Shown: positions 9,145 through 18,591, counted from the stretch's first letter. The stretch is 64,000 nt of DNA from Alphaproteobacteria bacterium US3C007 (GCA_034423775.1 CP139918.1:1178001-1242000); one strand, 5' to 3'. The notes: generated by a model not told the origin, from the letters alone. Numbers and translations: made by a program.

Positions 9145-11499
9145 CTATCCTTCGCCGAAGGGGATCCAAACGGTTTTTGATTGGCTGGCTTCTGCCAGAA
9201 AGCTTTTTCCTTCACCCTCTGTTGAAAACCAATCTCGATCCTGTCCGTAATTGACCCAGCTGCGTTTTAAACCCAGCGCGCTTTGCGTTTCAATTTCCGT
9301 AGATAAATCGCTGGACGAAAAGCTCCATATGGCGTCAATATTCAAATGGCTGGCCAGAGGTGCGGCCAACTCCGAATGGGCGCCGGTTAACAGATTAACA
9401 ACGCCCGCAGGGACATCCGAGGTCTCTAAAATCTGATAAAATTCGGTGGCGATCAACGGGTAGGGCTCAGAGGCCACCATAACAACGCGATTGCCCATCG
9501 CCAAAGCCGGCCCAAGCAGCGAGACCAGCCCAAGTAGCGGCGCGTCATCCGGGCAAAAGGTGCCGATCACGCCAACCGGTTCGTTCAAAGCCAATGCCAC
9601 GCCGCGCAAGGGCACATCGCGCACTGCCCCATCATATTTATCCGCCCAGGCTGCATAGGTGAACAGGCGCTCTAGGCTGGCCTCAACCTCTGCTGCGCCA
9701 TTTGTTTCACCCGTGTAGAGGTTGATTTTTGTGGCAAATTCAGCGGCGCGTGCCGAGAGATTTTCGGCAATGAAATATAGAATTTGGGCGCGTAAATGCC
9801 CGCTTGATCCAGACCATTTTACGGCCCCCTGTGCGGCTTCAACTGCGTTGCGGATATCTTTTCGATTGGCGCTTGGAACATCGCTGATGAAATTTCCGGC
9901 GGCATCAAACACAGCCGTAGAATATCCGCTATCTGGTCGCGTTTGTTTGCCGCCAATATACAGTTTGGCGGTGCGATCAAGGCCGAAAGCTACAGATTTT
10001 GGACCTGTTTTTGCCAAAATAGGTTTTAAGGATCTGGCGGTGGTCTGGGCTTTGGATTTGGTATAGGCGGTCAAGCCTTCCCAGCCACCTTCCCGGCCAA
10101 AGCCGCTTTCGCGAATGCCGCCAAAGCCGGCCGCGGCATCGAACATATTGGTGCCATTTATCCAAATGACCCCGGCCTTTAAAGCTGGTGCCAAACCAAG
10201 GCAAAGATTTACGTTTTCACTCCAGATCGATGCGGCCAGCCCGTAGCGGGTGTTATTGGCAAGCTGTACGGCTTCTTGCGGCGTGCGAAAACTGGTTGAA
10301 ACAAGCACCGGCCCGAAAATCTCTTCCTGCATCAACGGGTCAGATGGGCTGAGCCCGGTCAGCAGCGTTGGGGGATAAAAGCAGCCCTGTTTGGGCAGAT
10401 CAATATTGGGCTGAAAGCAGGTGCCGTTTGTGTTTGCATCAACCAAGCTGTTTACCCGTGCAACTTGCGCCGGGTCAACCAAGGGCCCCATATCGACAGA
10501 TTTATCGAGCGGATTGCCCAGCCGCAGTTTTGCCATCCGGGCGCGGATTTTATCATGCAAGCGATCGGCCACTGCCTCTTGCACCAACAGCCGCGATCCT
10601 GCGCAGCATACTTGCCCTTGATTGAACCAAATTGCATCAACCAAGCCTTCTACCGCGCTGTCAAGATCGGCATCATCAAACACGATGAAGGGGGATTTTC
10701 CCCCCAATTCAAGAGTGAGCTTTTTGCCGCTGCCTGCGGTGGCTTGGCGAATTTTGCGCCCCACATCGGTGGATCCGGTAAAGGCAATCTTATCGATATC
10801 AGGGTGGTTCACCAGATGCTCGCCCACGGTGCCATCGCCGGTGATGATGTTTACAACTCCGTTTGGTACGCCGGCCTGCATACAGATTTCGGCGAATAAA
10901 AGAGCTGTGAGCGAGGTGTATTCAGCCGGTTTCAAAACCACGCAATTGCCCATTGCCAAGGCCGGCGCAATTTTCCATGCCAGCATCAGAAGTGGAAAAT
11001 TCCAAGGGATGATCTGGCCGCACACGCCCAGCGCTTGCCGGTTGGGAAGTTCGCTGGCCATCAACTGGGCCATGCCGGCGTGATAATAAAAATGCCGGTG
11101 TACAAGCGGGATATCAATATCGCGGGATTCACGAATGGGCTTGCCGTTATCCAGCGTTTCTAATGTGGCGAAAAGCCGGCTGTGCTTTTGAACAAGCCGG
11201 GCGATGGCGTATAAAACACGCGCGCGTTGATGCCCGCTTTGCGCGCCCCAATCCGCTTGCGCGGCGCGGGCACTGGCCACGGCGTTATGCACATCTTGCT
11301 CGCTGGCTTGGGCGATTTTTGCCAAAGCCTCGCCGGTGGCGGGATTGCGGCTTTGAAAATGATCAGAACCTTCGCAGTTTGCGCCATTTATGAAATGCCC
11401 AAATCTGCGATCGTGGTTTTGCAGCCATTGTGTTGCCTCCTGCGTGGCTTCAAGGGCGGGGCCGTAGTCCATCGTTTCAAATATTTCTTTTACGCTCAT
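9145..11499 (-). CDS. Two-domain aldehyde dehydrogenase of the ALDH16 type
   Basis: This 784-residue protein consists of a complete ALDH domain (about 1-480) followed by a second, incomplete ALDH-like domain (about 495-784). The first has the catalytic Glu in LELGGKSPF, the catalytic Cys in NQGQVCCAGS and the EEIFGPVL motif. The second keeps a Rossmann-like region (PVGVIGTFCPDDAPLL, LGPALAMGNRVV) but has no catalytic Cys region, so it is a pseudo-domain. This architecture is that of ALDH16, whose bacterial members are active NAD-dependent dehydrogenases. It lies 21 bases after deoC on the same strand. DeoC releases acetaldehyde and glyceraldehyde-3-phosphate, so oxidation of acetaldehyde by this enzyme is a reasonable inference. 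Confidence 0.93.
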   Translation of the reverse strand: MSVKEIFETMDYGPALEATQEATQWLQNHDRRFGHFINGANCEGSDHFQSRNPATGEALAKIAQASEQDVHNAVASARAAQADWGAQSGHQRARVLYAIARLVQKHSRLFATLETLDNGKPIRESRDIDIPLVHRHFYYHAGMAQLMASELPNRQALGVCGQIIPWNFPLLMLAWKIAPALAMGNCVVLKPAEYTSLTALLFAEICMQAGVPNGVVNIITGDGTVGEHLVNHPDIDKIAFTGSTDVGRKIRQATAGSGKKLTLELGGKSPFIVFDDADLDSAVEGLVDAIWFNQGQVCCAGSRLLVQEAVADRLHDKIRARMAKLRLGNPLDKSVDMGPLVDPAQVARVNSLVDANTNGTCFQPNIDLPKQGCFYPPTLLTGLSPSDPLMQEEIFGPVLVSTSFRTPQEAVQLANNTRYGLAASIWSENVNLCLGLAPALKAGVIWINGTNMFDAAAGFGGIRESGFGREGGWEGLTAYTKSKAQTTARSLKPILAKTGPKSVAFGLDRTAKLYIGGKQTRPDSGYSTAVFDAAGNFISDVPSANRKDIRNAVEAAQGAVKWSGSSGHLRAQILYFIAENLSARAAEFATKINLYTGETNGAAEVEASLERLFTYAAWADKYDGAVRDVPLRGVALALNEPVGVIGTFCPDDAPLLGLVSLLGPALAMGNRVVMVASEPYPLIATEFYQILETSDVPAGVVNLLTGAHSELAAPLASHLNIDAIWSFSSSDLSTEIETQSALGLKRSWVNYGQDRDWFSTEGEGKSFLAEASQSKTVWIPFGEG

Positions 11500-11520
11500 A
11501 GGGGATGTCCAAATTTAAGC

Positions 11521-12510
11521 TTAAGCCAATGCATGCCGGTGCCCTGCAGAATATGCACCGGTGACGTGATGTTCCAATTGCCGTTCAATATCGCCCAAAA
11601 GTGACGAAGCTCCAAAACGGAACAGATCCGCCCGCAGCCATTGATCACCCAGTTCTTCTTTGATCATGCTAAGATAGACTAAGGCATCTTTGGCTTTTGA
11701 AATGCCACCGGCGGGTTTGTAGCCAACCGCATATCCGGTGCGGTCATGATAGTCGCGGATAGCGCGCACCATCACTAATGAGACGGGCAAGGTTGCGTTG
11801 ACGCTTTCTTTGCCTGTTGAGGTTTTGATGAAATCAGCGCCGCCCATCATGCAAATCAATGAAGCCCGCGCCACGTTGCGCAGGCTACCAAGCTCGCCCG
11901 TGGCTAAAATCGCTTTTACATGGGCCTCGCCGCAGGCCGCGCGAAACGCTTGCATTTCGTCATATAGTGCCTGCCAGTTTTGGGTTAACACATGCCGGCG
12001 CGAAATCACGATATCGATTTCGCGCGCACCGGCCGCGACGCTGGCTTTGATTTCAGCAATGCGCAGCTCTAAGGGCGACAATCCGGCAGGAAAGCCGGTA
12101 GAGACCGCCGCCACGGGAATGCCGCTGCCCTTTAAGGCCGAAACGGCGGTTTCCACCATGTCGTGGTAAACGCAAATTGCGCCGGTTTGCAAAGACGCGA
12201 TATCCAGCGCTTTGAGAAGATCATCCCTAAGCGGTCGGCGCGCCTTATCGCAAAGCCGTTTGACACGCGCCTTCGTGTCATCACCCGACAGGGTGGTCAG
12301 ATCGATGCAGGTGATTGCGCGAAGCAACCAAGCGGCTTGATAGTCTTTTTTGACGCTGCGTCGCGCGCCCAGGCTTGCTGCGCGGCGTTCGATCGCAGAA
12401 GTATTGGCTTGTGCGGCGCCCACCCAATCAAGATCCAAAGCCATCCCTGGGTTTCTTGTTGAATGGGATGCAGTCGATTGTGGAAAGGCTGATATGTTTT
12501 GCTCTGACAT
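11521..12510 (-). CDS. deoC: Deoxyribose-phosphate aldolase
   Basis: DeoC splits 2-deoxyribose-5-phosphate into acetaldehyde and glyceraldehyde-3-phosphate, allowing use of deoxynucleosides as carbon source. The 329-residue protein has the Schiff-base lysine in ADFIKTSTGKESVN (about residue 230) and the second active-site lysine in VGYKPAGGISKAKDA (about residue 265). An N-terminal extension of about 60 residues compared with the short E. coli enzyme is usual for this longer class. It is the first gene of a two-gene unit with the ALDH16 gene. The start MSEQNIS is preceded on the minus strand by GAGAAACACCC, a weak ribosome binding site. Confidence 0.95.
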   Translation of the reverse strand: MSEQNISAFPQSTASHSTRNPGMALDLDWVGAAQANTSAIERRAASLGARRSVKKDYQAAWLLRAITCIDLTTLSGDDTKARVKRLCDKARRPLRDDLLKALDIASLQTGAICVYHDMVETAVSALKGSGIPVAAVSTGFPAGLSPLELRIAEIKASVAAGAREIDIVISRRHVLTQNWQALYDEMQAFRAACGEAHVKAILATGELGSLRNVARASLICMMGGADFIKTSTGKESVNATLPVSLVMVRAIRDYHDRTGYAVGYKPAGGISKAKDALVYLSMIKEELGDQWLRADLFRFGASSLLGDIERQLEHHVTGAYSAGHRHALA

Positions 12511-12734
12511 GGGTGTTTCTCAAATTCTGCAGGAGTGATCCTGTCATGCGCTCTGCCTCTTGGCAAGCATCTGCGCCGCCAAAGAGGGTTTGAACGCCGT
12601 TGAGAGCACGCGCCGCTTTACGCCGAGGCGCAACAAGAGTTTAGACGTCAGGGCCAGAATTTGACGGCGCGGTGGCCCCGCAGCTTTTGCTTTTTAAGAA
12701 GGCCTGCGCGGGCATCGCAAGCAATCGTGCTGCC

Positions 12735-13490
12735 CTATGTTGCGTAATTTGCGCCCTCATCCTGAAGAATGCGCTTTAGCTCGCCGAAATGTCGTATTCC
12801 CTGTTCGGGATATTCCTCAACTTCTTGTGCTGTTTTTTCGGCAATTTCATCGGGTAAAACGCGTAAATCTTGGCCTGTTTGTAAGGCGCGAATATAGGTT
12901 TCTGCGGCCCGTTCAAAATAATATAAACGGTTAAACGTGTCCGCCACACTATTGCCCAAAACCAGAATGCCGTGATTGCCCATGATCAACACTTTTTGTT
13001 TTGGATCTGTCAGCAAGCTTGCGCAGCGCGTACCCTCTTCTTCAAAGGCCAGCCCGCCATAATGATCATCAATCACATAGCGGTTGAAAAACATCGCAGA
13101 GTTTTGATCAATCGGAAGCAGGCGGCTATCTTGTAAACTGGCCAAGACCGTGGCGTGAATTGAATGCACATGCATGGCGCATTTTGCGTGCGGGCAATGA
13201 CGATGCACCGCGCCATGAAGCCCCCATGCGGTTGGATCTGGCGCATTCGGACCCTCAAGCGTTTTGGGATCATTCGCGTCGATCAGCAATAGATCGCTGG
13301 CTTTGATGCGTGAAAAATGCATTTGGTTGGGGTTCATTAAAAATTGGCTGCCCTCTTCATTGACTGCCAATGAAAAATGATTTGCCACCGCTTCGTGATA
13401 ATTCAACCGCACGCACCAGCGAAACGCGGCTGCCAGATCAACCCGTTCTTGCCAAAAGTCCATATTTTTACGCAGGGGCTCAACCGTCAT
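12735..13490 (-). CDS. Class II aldolase/adducin family protein
   Basis: This 251-residue protein carries the zinc-binding HxH of the class II aldolase fold (CAMHVHSIHATVLASL) and a third His in GNHGILVLGNSV; the VRLNYHEAVANHFSLAV and QFLMNPNQMHFSRI segments near the N-terminus are typical of family members annotated as ribulose-5-phosphate epimerase/fuculose-phosphate aldolase-like or adducin head-like. The substrate is not determined. The start at 13490 has GGAG at 13497-13500; an in-frame ATG 27 bases further upstream lacks a site. The gene lies between deoC and the broken VOC gene, on the same strand as both, with a 224-base gap to deoC in which I see nothing. Confidence 0.88.
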   Translation of the reverse strand: MTVEPLRKNMDFWQERVDLAAAFRWCVRLNYHEAVANHFSLAVNEEGSQFLMNPNQMHFSRIKASDLLLIDANDPKTLEGPNAPDPTAWGLHGAVHRHCPHAKCAMHVHSIHATVLASLQDSRLLPIDQNSAMFFNRYVIDDHYGGLAFEEEGTRCASLLTDPKQKVLIMGNHGILVLGNSVADTFNRLYYFERAAETYIRALQTGQDLRVLPDEIAEKTAQEVEEYPEQGIRHFGELKRILQDEGANYAT

Positions 13491-13592
13491 ATTATTCTCC
13501 AAATCTTGGCTCAACATCTACCTAGTATGAATGAAAATCAAGGCTTTGATCGACCGCGCTTGCACCCTTTTCTGGGTGTTGGCGTGCTCTGC

Positions 13593-14016
13593 TTAGGCCA
13601 AAGGGCGAGACGGTATCCACATATAGCCATCTGGGCAAAGTATTGTTGCTTCGCGCAAGCCATGCGGCTTATCGGTTGCGGGCGCTAAAACCATGCAGCC
13701 ATAGGCCTGCGCCTTTGTGCAGGCTTGATCCGGATCACTGTTATAAAGGCGAAGTTCAATGCCAGTGCCGCGCGGCAGATTTTCGGGCAAATGCGGATAG
13801 CTTGGATGCGTTGCGAAGCTTTTATCGCTATGCAGCTGAAATATATCATCTTGATATAGTATAAGGGCAAAATCAGCGCCTAACTGGCTTGGGTATAATT
13901 CAAAAACGGTCTCTAAGGATTGGGCTGTTTGTTCAGGGCTTTTTTACAATGATGTTCACTCCAAGACCGGTGAGCGATTTGCCAAATTCTTCTGCTGAAA
14001 CCATGTTGTAATCCAT
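13593..14016 (-). pseudogene. VOC (glyoxalase/bleomycin-resistance fold) family protein, disrupted by a one-base frameshift
   Basis: Reading from ATG 14016 (GGAG at 14025-14028) gives MDYNMVSAEEFGKSLTGLG, then VNIIVKKP and a stop. If one A is dropped from the six-A run (T run at 13940-13945 on the plus strand) the frame continues without a stop through PEQTAQSLETVFELY, LGADFALILYQDDIFQLHSD and LPRGTGIELRLYNSD to the end DGYMWIPSRPLA at 13593. The repaired gene is exactly 141 codons (140 residues), a full-length single-domain VOC protein, with the conserved QLHSD and GIELRLY strands and a C-terminal ATILCPDGY motif. Both halves keep good coding character, so the break is recent, a sequencing or assembly error, or is bypassed. 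The run A AAA AAG is also a known -1 slippery heptamer, but the -1 frame stops after eight codons; only +1 (or loss of one A) restores the protein. Confidence 0.85.
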
Positions 14017-14167
14017 TGAGGTTTCTCCGCTATAAGGCTTTGATCCCACTGTCTAAGGGTAAGGTGGGCTATGTGATACAGCGTGGTCTTTGTAGTAGTG
14101 TTTCTAAAGTCTGATATATACTTTAGCATGAATATGGTTTGTTATGTTTTAAAAATAAGGTTTATTT

Positions 14168-15643
14168 ATGGTTGAAGGTTCTAAAATACACACCCCTGAT
14201 GCGCGTCCTGAAACAGCGTTTTATGATCCGGATAAGGCCGTGGCCTATTTAAATGTTTTGTATCAAGACGCGGTAGGATTTTTGCAAAGCCGGTTTGATG
14301 AAGTGCTGCGTTCGGGCAGCACTGGGCATCGCTATCGTGCGTTTTACCCGCAGATTAGCGTGCAGGTTGATAGTTTCAGAAGCATCGATAGCCGGTTAAG
14401 TTTTGGCCATGTGACAAGCCCTGGTAGTCACACAACCACGATCACACGCCCAGATTTATTTGCCGGGTACCTGCGCCAACAAATCGAATTGTTGGTAGAA
14501 AACCATGATTCCCCGATCCTTATCGGTCCGTCTGAAACGCCGATTCCCTTGCATTTTGCGCTTTCCGATGAGATCTCGGCGAATAAGGCTGAGGCTCAAT
14601 CGCAGCCCTTTTTGCTAAGAGATCTGTTTGATGTTCCGGATTTGGCCACAACGAATGATGATATCGTCAATGGCGATGGCGCGCGATCAGCCCAAGAGCC
14701 GATGCCTTTGGCGCCATTCACTGCGCAGCGCGTTGATTATTCTTTGGCGCGCTTGGCGCATTACACCGCAACGGATCCAAGCCATTTTCAAAATTATGTG
14801 CTTTTCACAAATTATCAATTTTACGTGGCAGAATTCGAAGCTTATGCGCGCCGCGCTTTGGCTGATGAGAAAAGCGGCTATAGCAGTTTTGTCAGTACGG
14901 GGAATGTTGAGATCACGCAGTCTGATGCACTGATTGAGCCAGTTTCAAAACTGCCACAAATGCCAAGCTATCATTTAAAACGCCCCGACGGCAGCGGCAT
15001 CACTTTGGTTAATATCGGTGTTGGCCCCTCAAACGCGAAAACAGCAACCGATCACATAGCGGTGCTGCGTCCACATGCCTGGATTATGGTTGGGCATTGC
15101 GCTGGCTTGCGCAATTCGCAAAGCTTGGGCGATTTTGTGTTGGCGCATGCCTATTTGCGCGATGATAAGGTTTTAGACGCAGATCTTCCGGCTTGGGTTC
15201 CGATCCCTGCTTTAGCTGAAATTCAGATCGCGCTTGAAACTGCGGTGGCCGATGTCACAAAGCTGCAGGGCTATGAGCTTAAGAAAATTATGCGCACCGG
15301 CACCGTGGCCACGGTTGATAATCGAAATTGGGAGCTGCGCGATCAATCTGGCCCGGTTCAGCGTTTAAGCCAATCTCGGGCGGTGGCACTGGATATGGAA
15401 AGCGCCACAATCGCGGCGAACGGGTATCGGTTTCGGGTGCCGTATGGAACTTTGCTCTGCGTGTCGGATAAGCCCTTGCACGGTGAGTTGAAGCTGCCGG
15501 GAATGGCATCTGACTTTTATAAAACGCAGGTTTCACGGCATTTGGAAATTGGAATAAAGGCGATGGAAAGCTTACAAAACATGCCGCTTGAGCGCTTGCA
15601 CAGCCGAAAATTGCGCAGTTTTGACGAAACTGCGTTTTTATAG
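14168..15643 (+). CDS. amn: AMP nucleosidase
   Basis: Amn hydrolyses AMP to adenine and ribose-5-phosphate and regulates intracellular AMP. The 491-residue length fits the family (E. coli 484). The N-terminal half is the Amn-specific regulatory domain (about 1-190, with a FYPQISVQVDSF stretch), and the C-terminal half is the nucleoside phosphorylase fold, with STGNVEITQSDALIEPVSKLPQMPSYHL changed from phosphorylases as in other AMP nucleosidases, the nucleotide-binding MVGHCAGLRNSQ, and the ribose-binding ALDMESATIAANG with the catalytic Asp further on in CVSDKPLHGE. The 151 bases upstream, shared with the divergent VOC gene, should contain the promoter. Confidence 0.95.
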   Translation: MVEGSKIHTPDARPETAFYDPDKAVAYLNVLYQDAVGFLQSRFDEVLRSGSTGHRYRAFYPQISVQVDSFRSIDSRLSFGHVTSPGSHTTTITRPDLFAGYLRQQIELLVENHDSPILIGPSETPIPLHFALSDEISANKAEAQSQPFLLRDLFDVPDLATTNDDIVNGDGARSAQEPMPLAPFTAQRVDYSLARLAHYTATDPSHFQNYVLFTNYQFYVAEFEAYARRALADEKSGYSSFVSTGNVEITQSDALIEPVSKLPQMPSYHLKRPDGSGITLVNIGVGPSNAKTATDHIAVLRPHAWIMVGHCAGLRNSQSLGDFVLAHAYLRDDKVLDADLPAWVPIPALAEIQIALETAVADVTKLQGYELKKIMRTGTVATVDNRNWELRDQSGPVQRLSQSRAVALDMESATIAANGYRFRVPYGTLLCVSDKPLHGELKLPGMASDFYKTQVSRHLEIGIKAMESLQNMPLERLHSRKLRSFDETAFL

Positions 15644-15768
15644 GGGCTAAAATTGAAAAAAAGTATCTTTTTTCGACCAAAACACCCACTATTTGTTGTG
15701 TTTATAAACAACATTCAGTTAGAAACGTTCCATGAGGCCCTAACAGTTGGGCAGTGAAGGAGAAAAAA

Positions 15769-16056
15769 ATGTCGAAACCAATGACGAAAACACAACTGAT
15801 TGCTGCGCTGGCCGAAGATATGGGCTCAGATAAAAAGGCGGCGGCTGCCTCTTTGGACGCGATCTGTAACCTGATCACGCGCGAAGTTTCTGGTGGCGGT
15901 GCGGTCACGTTGCCAGGTATTGGCAAAATCATGTGCCGTGAGCGTCCAGAGCGTATGGTGCGTAACCCAGCCACGGGCGAGCAATTCAAAAAAGAAGCGG
16001 ATAAAGTTGTTAAAATGACAATTGCAAAAGCGCTGAAAGACAGCGTAAACGGTTAA
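15769..16056 (+). CDS. HU-family nucleoid-associated DNA-binding protein
   Basis: This 95-residue protein has the HU/IHF fold: an N-terminal helical body (MTKTQLIAALAEDM, DKKAAAASLDAICNLITREV), a GGGAVTLPGIGKI strand region and the DNA-minor-groove arm with RPERMVRNPATGEQF, where the Arg-Asn-Pro-Ala-Thr-Gly run contains the DNA-intercalating Pro. The tail KKEADKVVKMTIAKALKDSV is typical of the alphaproteobacterial HU-like class. AAGGAG at 15757-15762 decides the start at 15769; an in-frame ATG 15 bases upstream of the ribosome binding site region is rejected. A terminator follows. Confidence 0.93.
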   Translation: MSKPMTKTQLIAALAEDMGSDKKAAAASLDAICNLITREVSGGGAVTLPGIGKIMCRERPERMVRNPATGEQFKKEADKVVKMTIAKALKDSVNG

Positions 16057-16078
16057 GCCCCGTTGAACTGTTTCAAGA

Positions 16079-16105
16079 AAGGGTCGCTTTTGGGCGGCCC
16101 TTTTT
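16079..16105 (+). terminator. Rho-independent terminator after the HU gene
   Basis: The stem AAGGGTCGC/GGCGGCCCTT is imperfect (one G-U pair and a small offset), has a T-rich loop and is followed by five T residues, 22 bases after the HU stop. Confidence 0.75.
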
Positions 16106-16154
16106 ATTTGCCCGTTTCGATGGCGCCCGTGGGTCGTTTTATAGCGAGATTAAA

Positions 16155-17042
16155 ATGGATCTAAGATCTTTGATGCTCGGGTTGGGTTTTGCGCTGATGT
16201 GGTCTTCGGCTTTTACGTCGGCGCGGATGATCGTTGCAGAGGCTTCGCCTTTGGCTGCCTTGTCGGTTCGGTTCTTAATTTCCGGTTTATTGGGCGTTTT
16301 AATCGCGCGGTTTTTGGGCCAAACCATGCGCTTAACGCAGGCGCAATGGCGGGCGACAATTGTTTTCGGTATTTTTCAAAATGCGATTTATCTTGGGTTA
16401 AACTTTGTGGCGATGCAAACCATTGAAGCGTCGGTTGCTTCCATTATTGCATCTTCAATGCCTTTGATGGTGGCGCTGGCTGGCTGGCTGGTGTTTCGGG
16501 AAACTCTTCCATTTTTGGGGATCGTTGGGCTGGTGTTTGGCGTTTTGGGTGTCAGTTTAATTATGGGTCTGCGCATCGAGGCAGGGGTAGAGTTGCACGG
16601 CCTGGTTTTGTGCCTTATTGCCGCGATGGCGTTAACCGTTGCCACCTTATCCGTACGCGGGGCGGTCGCGGGTGGCAATGTGATGATGATTGTTGGGTTG
16701 CAGATGATCGTGGGCGGCGTCAGTTTGGCTATAATCGCCCTTATTTGGGAGCCATTTCAGATCAATCCAACATGGCGGTTGCTGGGGGCGTTTACCTATA
16801 CCACGCTTATCCCCGGCCTTGCGGCCACTTTTATCTGGTTTAAATTGGTTGGCAGGATTGGCGCTGTGAAAGCCGCAACCTTTCATTTTTTGAATCCGTT
16901 TTTCGGGGTATTGATCGCCGCCGCGCTGTTGGGCGAAAACATAGGGCTTTTGGATTATGTTGGCGTGGTAATCATTGCGTTGGGTATTTTGGCCGTTCAG
17001 CTATCAAAGCAACATCAAACCAAATCTAGGCCCGCGCGCTGA
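16155..17042 (+). CDS. EamA/DMT-family permease
   Basis: This 295-residue integral membrane protein has about ten predicted hydrophobic segments arranged as two EamA repeats (about 5-135 and 150-285). The first repeat begins LMLGLGFALMWSSAFTSAR and includes FGIFQNAIYLGLNFVAMQ; the second ends FHFLNPFFGVLIAAALLGE, a typical EamA ending. It belongs to the drug/metabolite transporter superfamily; the substrate (amino acids or metabolites, usually exported) cannot be read. It ends 3 bases before the convergent aroC stop with no terminator between them. Confidence 0.9.
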   Translation: MDLRSLMLGLGFALMWSSAFTSARMIVAEASPLAALSVRFLISGLLGVLIARFLGQTMRLTQAQWRATIVFGIFQNAIYLGLNFVAMQTIEASVASIIASSMPLMVALAGWLVFRETLPFLGIVGLVFGVLGVSLIMGLRIEAGVELHGLVLCLIAAMALTVATLSVRGAVAGGNVMMIVGLQMIVGGVSLAIIALIWEPFQINPTWRLLGAFTYTTLIPGLAATFIWFKLVGRIGAVKAATFHFLNPFFGVLIAAALLGENIGLLDYVGVVIIALGILAVQLSKQHQTKSRPAR

Positions 17043-17045
17043 TCG

Positions 17046-18158
17046 TTACGCAGCGGGGCCGATCTTACCACCTTGATCGCCAACCTGCCCGCGATGCAGC
17101 AGCAAGTGGTCTAGAAGAACGCAGGCCATCATGGCTTCGCCGACAGGCACAGCGCGAATGCCAACGCAGGGATCATGCCGCCCTTTGGTGACCACATCGA
17201 TCGCTTGCCCGTCTTTGGTGATTGATTTGCGTGCTGTTAAAATGGAGGATGTCGGTTTGACTGCAAATCGCAGCACCACATCTTGACCCGTTGAAATTCC
17301 GCCAAGAATGCCACCGGCATGGTTGCTCGAATATTGGGGTAAGCCATCCGGCCCAAGCGTTATTTCATCGGCATTTTCTGCACCACTCAATGCGGCAGCT
17401 TGCATGCCTTCCCCAATTTCAACGCCTTTTACCGCGTTTATTGACATCATTGCCGCCGCAAGATCGCCATCAAGCTTGCCGTAAATAGGTGCGCCAAGCC
17501 CGGCAGGAAGCCCTTGTGCAACGATTTCAATCACTGCGCCAACCGAGCTGTGCGATTTGCGCACCTCGTCTAAATATAGCGCCCAGTCTTTTGCGGCTTT
17601 TGCATCGGGCACCCAAAAGGGGTTTTGGTCAATTTCTGACCAGTCAAAATGCGCGCGGTCGATTTTATGCGGGCCCATTTGGCACATGAAGCCGATGATT
17701 TTAACCTTTGGTGCTAATTTAGCCAGTGCCGCCCTTGCCACCGCCCCCGCTGCGACGCGCGCCGCGGTTTCGCGTGCAGAAGAGCGACCGCCCCCGCGAT
17801 AATCGCGAATGCCGTATTTTTGAAAATAGGTGATATCCGCATGGCCTGGCCGGAACGTATTGGCAATATCGCCATAATCCTTTGAACGTTGATCGGTGTT
17901 GCGGATGGTCAACTGAATCGGGGTTCCCGTTGTTTTTCCCTCAAACACTCCAGAGAGGATTTCTACGTTATCTGCTTCGCGTCGCTGCGTGGTAAATTTA
18001 CTTTGGCCAGGTTTGCGTTTGTCTAACCAGGGCTGAATAATGGTTTCATCAAGTCTAATGCCCGGAGGGCAGCCATCAATGGTTGCGCCAATCGCGGGGC
18101 CATGGCTTTCCCCCCATGTGGTGACCTGAAATAAATGGCCGAATGTATTCATGCTCAT
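17046..18158 (-). CDS. aroC: Chorismate synthase
   Basis: AroC converts 5-enolpyruvylshikimate-3-phosphate to chorismate with reduced FMN, the last shared step of aromatic amino acid synthesis. The 370-residue protein shows all three family signatures: [18 protein letters not shown] at the N-terminus, the [20 protein letters not shown] signature near residue 125, and [10 protein letters not shown] near residue 305. The ATG at 18158 has AAAGGAG seven bases upstream; the second ATG (18152) is less well placed. The 202 bases to the next gene upstream contain only a GC-rich inverted repeat at about 18330-18353. Confidence 0.97.
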   Translation of the reverse strand: MSMNTFGHLFQVTTWGESHGPAIGATIDGCPPGIRLDETIIQPWLDKRKPGQSKFTTQRREADNVEILSGVFEGKTTGTPIQLTIRNTDQRSKDYGDIANTFRPGHADITYFQKYGIRDYRGGGRSSARETAARVAAGAVARAALAKLAPKVKIIGFMCQMGPHKIDRAHFDWSEIDQNPFWVPDAKAAKDWALYLDEVRKSHSSVGAVIEIVAQGLPAGLGAPIYGKLDGDLAAAMMSINAVKGVEIGEGMQAAALSGAENADEITLGPDGLPQYSSNHAGGILGGISTGQDVVLRFAVKPTSSILTARKSITKDGQAIDVVTKGRHDPCVGIRAVPVGEAMMACVLLDHLLLHRGQVGDQGGKIGPAA

Positions 18159-18360
18159 ATCAGCGCTCCTTTAAGTTGCTGGATATAAGCACATTGCAGC
18201 GGTGACAAGCTTGATTCAAATGCGGTGATGTTGGAAACCTTATTCATCACTAAGCTTTTGCCGCGCTCATTGGCCCGCATGCTGCATTTGACATAACCTA
18301 AAAGGCAACATTCGGATGCTGCATTATGCCGAGCCGCCCCTGGCGGCCCGGTTTTTGAAT

Positions 18361-18591
18361 TTAATTTGTTGTTGTGCTGCTGGATGAATTATCATCTGAG
18401 GCCAGCAGCGCTAAAATAAACGCGCCAACCACCCATAAACCGGTATTAGAGCCCAAAAATTCTGTGGCCATTGGTTCTTCTGCAACCATCACGGCTTCTT
18501 CTTCCATCGCTTCTAATTCGAGACTTCCGGCCCATCCGATAGAAACAGATGTTAAGGCGATTGCGAGACTTGTGCTTATTAATTTATACAT
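18361..18591 (-). CDS. Small secreted/membrane protein with Ser/Thr tail, GfcA/YjbE-like in design
   Basis: This 76-residue protein has a signal peptide (MYKLISTSLAIALTSVSIGWAGS), an acidic Glu/Met-rich middle (LELEAMEEEAVMVAEEP), one hydrophobic segment (GLWVVGAFILALLA) and a polar Asp/Ser/Thr tail. The start at 18591 is supported by AAGGGG seven bases upstream; a reading from 18636 would bury the signal peptide. Its design (secreted, tiny, Ser/Thr-rich end) is like GfcA/YjbE of the group 4 capsule and yjb exopolysaccharide operons, and the next genes on this strand are the yjbF- and yjbH-like genes, but a terminator at 18913 separates it from them. The homology is by pattern only. Confidence 0.72.
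   Translation of the reverse strand: MYKLISTSLAIALTSVSIGWAGSLELEAMEEEAVMVAEEPMATEFLGSNTGLWVVGAFILALLASDDNSSSSTTTN

Noticed and set aside
13936-13948. Programmed -1 frameshift at A AAA AAG in the VOC gene
   Set aside because: The -1 frame stops after eight codons (ALNKQPNP then TAG) and does not join the second half; only +1 or loss of one A restores it.
15650-15685. A/T-rich inverted repeat after amn as a terminator
   Set aside because: The stem is made only of A-T pairs apart from its ends, which is too weak for a Rho-independent terminator.
18325-18355. GC-rich inverted repeat GCCGCC/GGCGGC as a terminator
   Set aside because: T residues follow only on the plus strand, where no gene precedes it; on the minus strand, where it would serve the 18361 gene, there is no T run.
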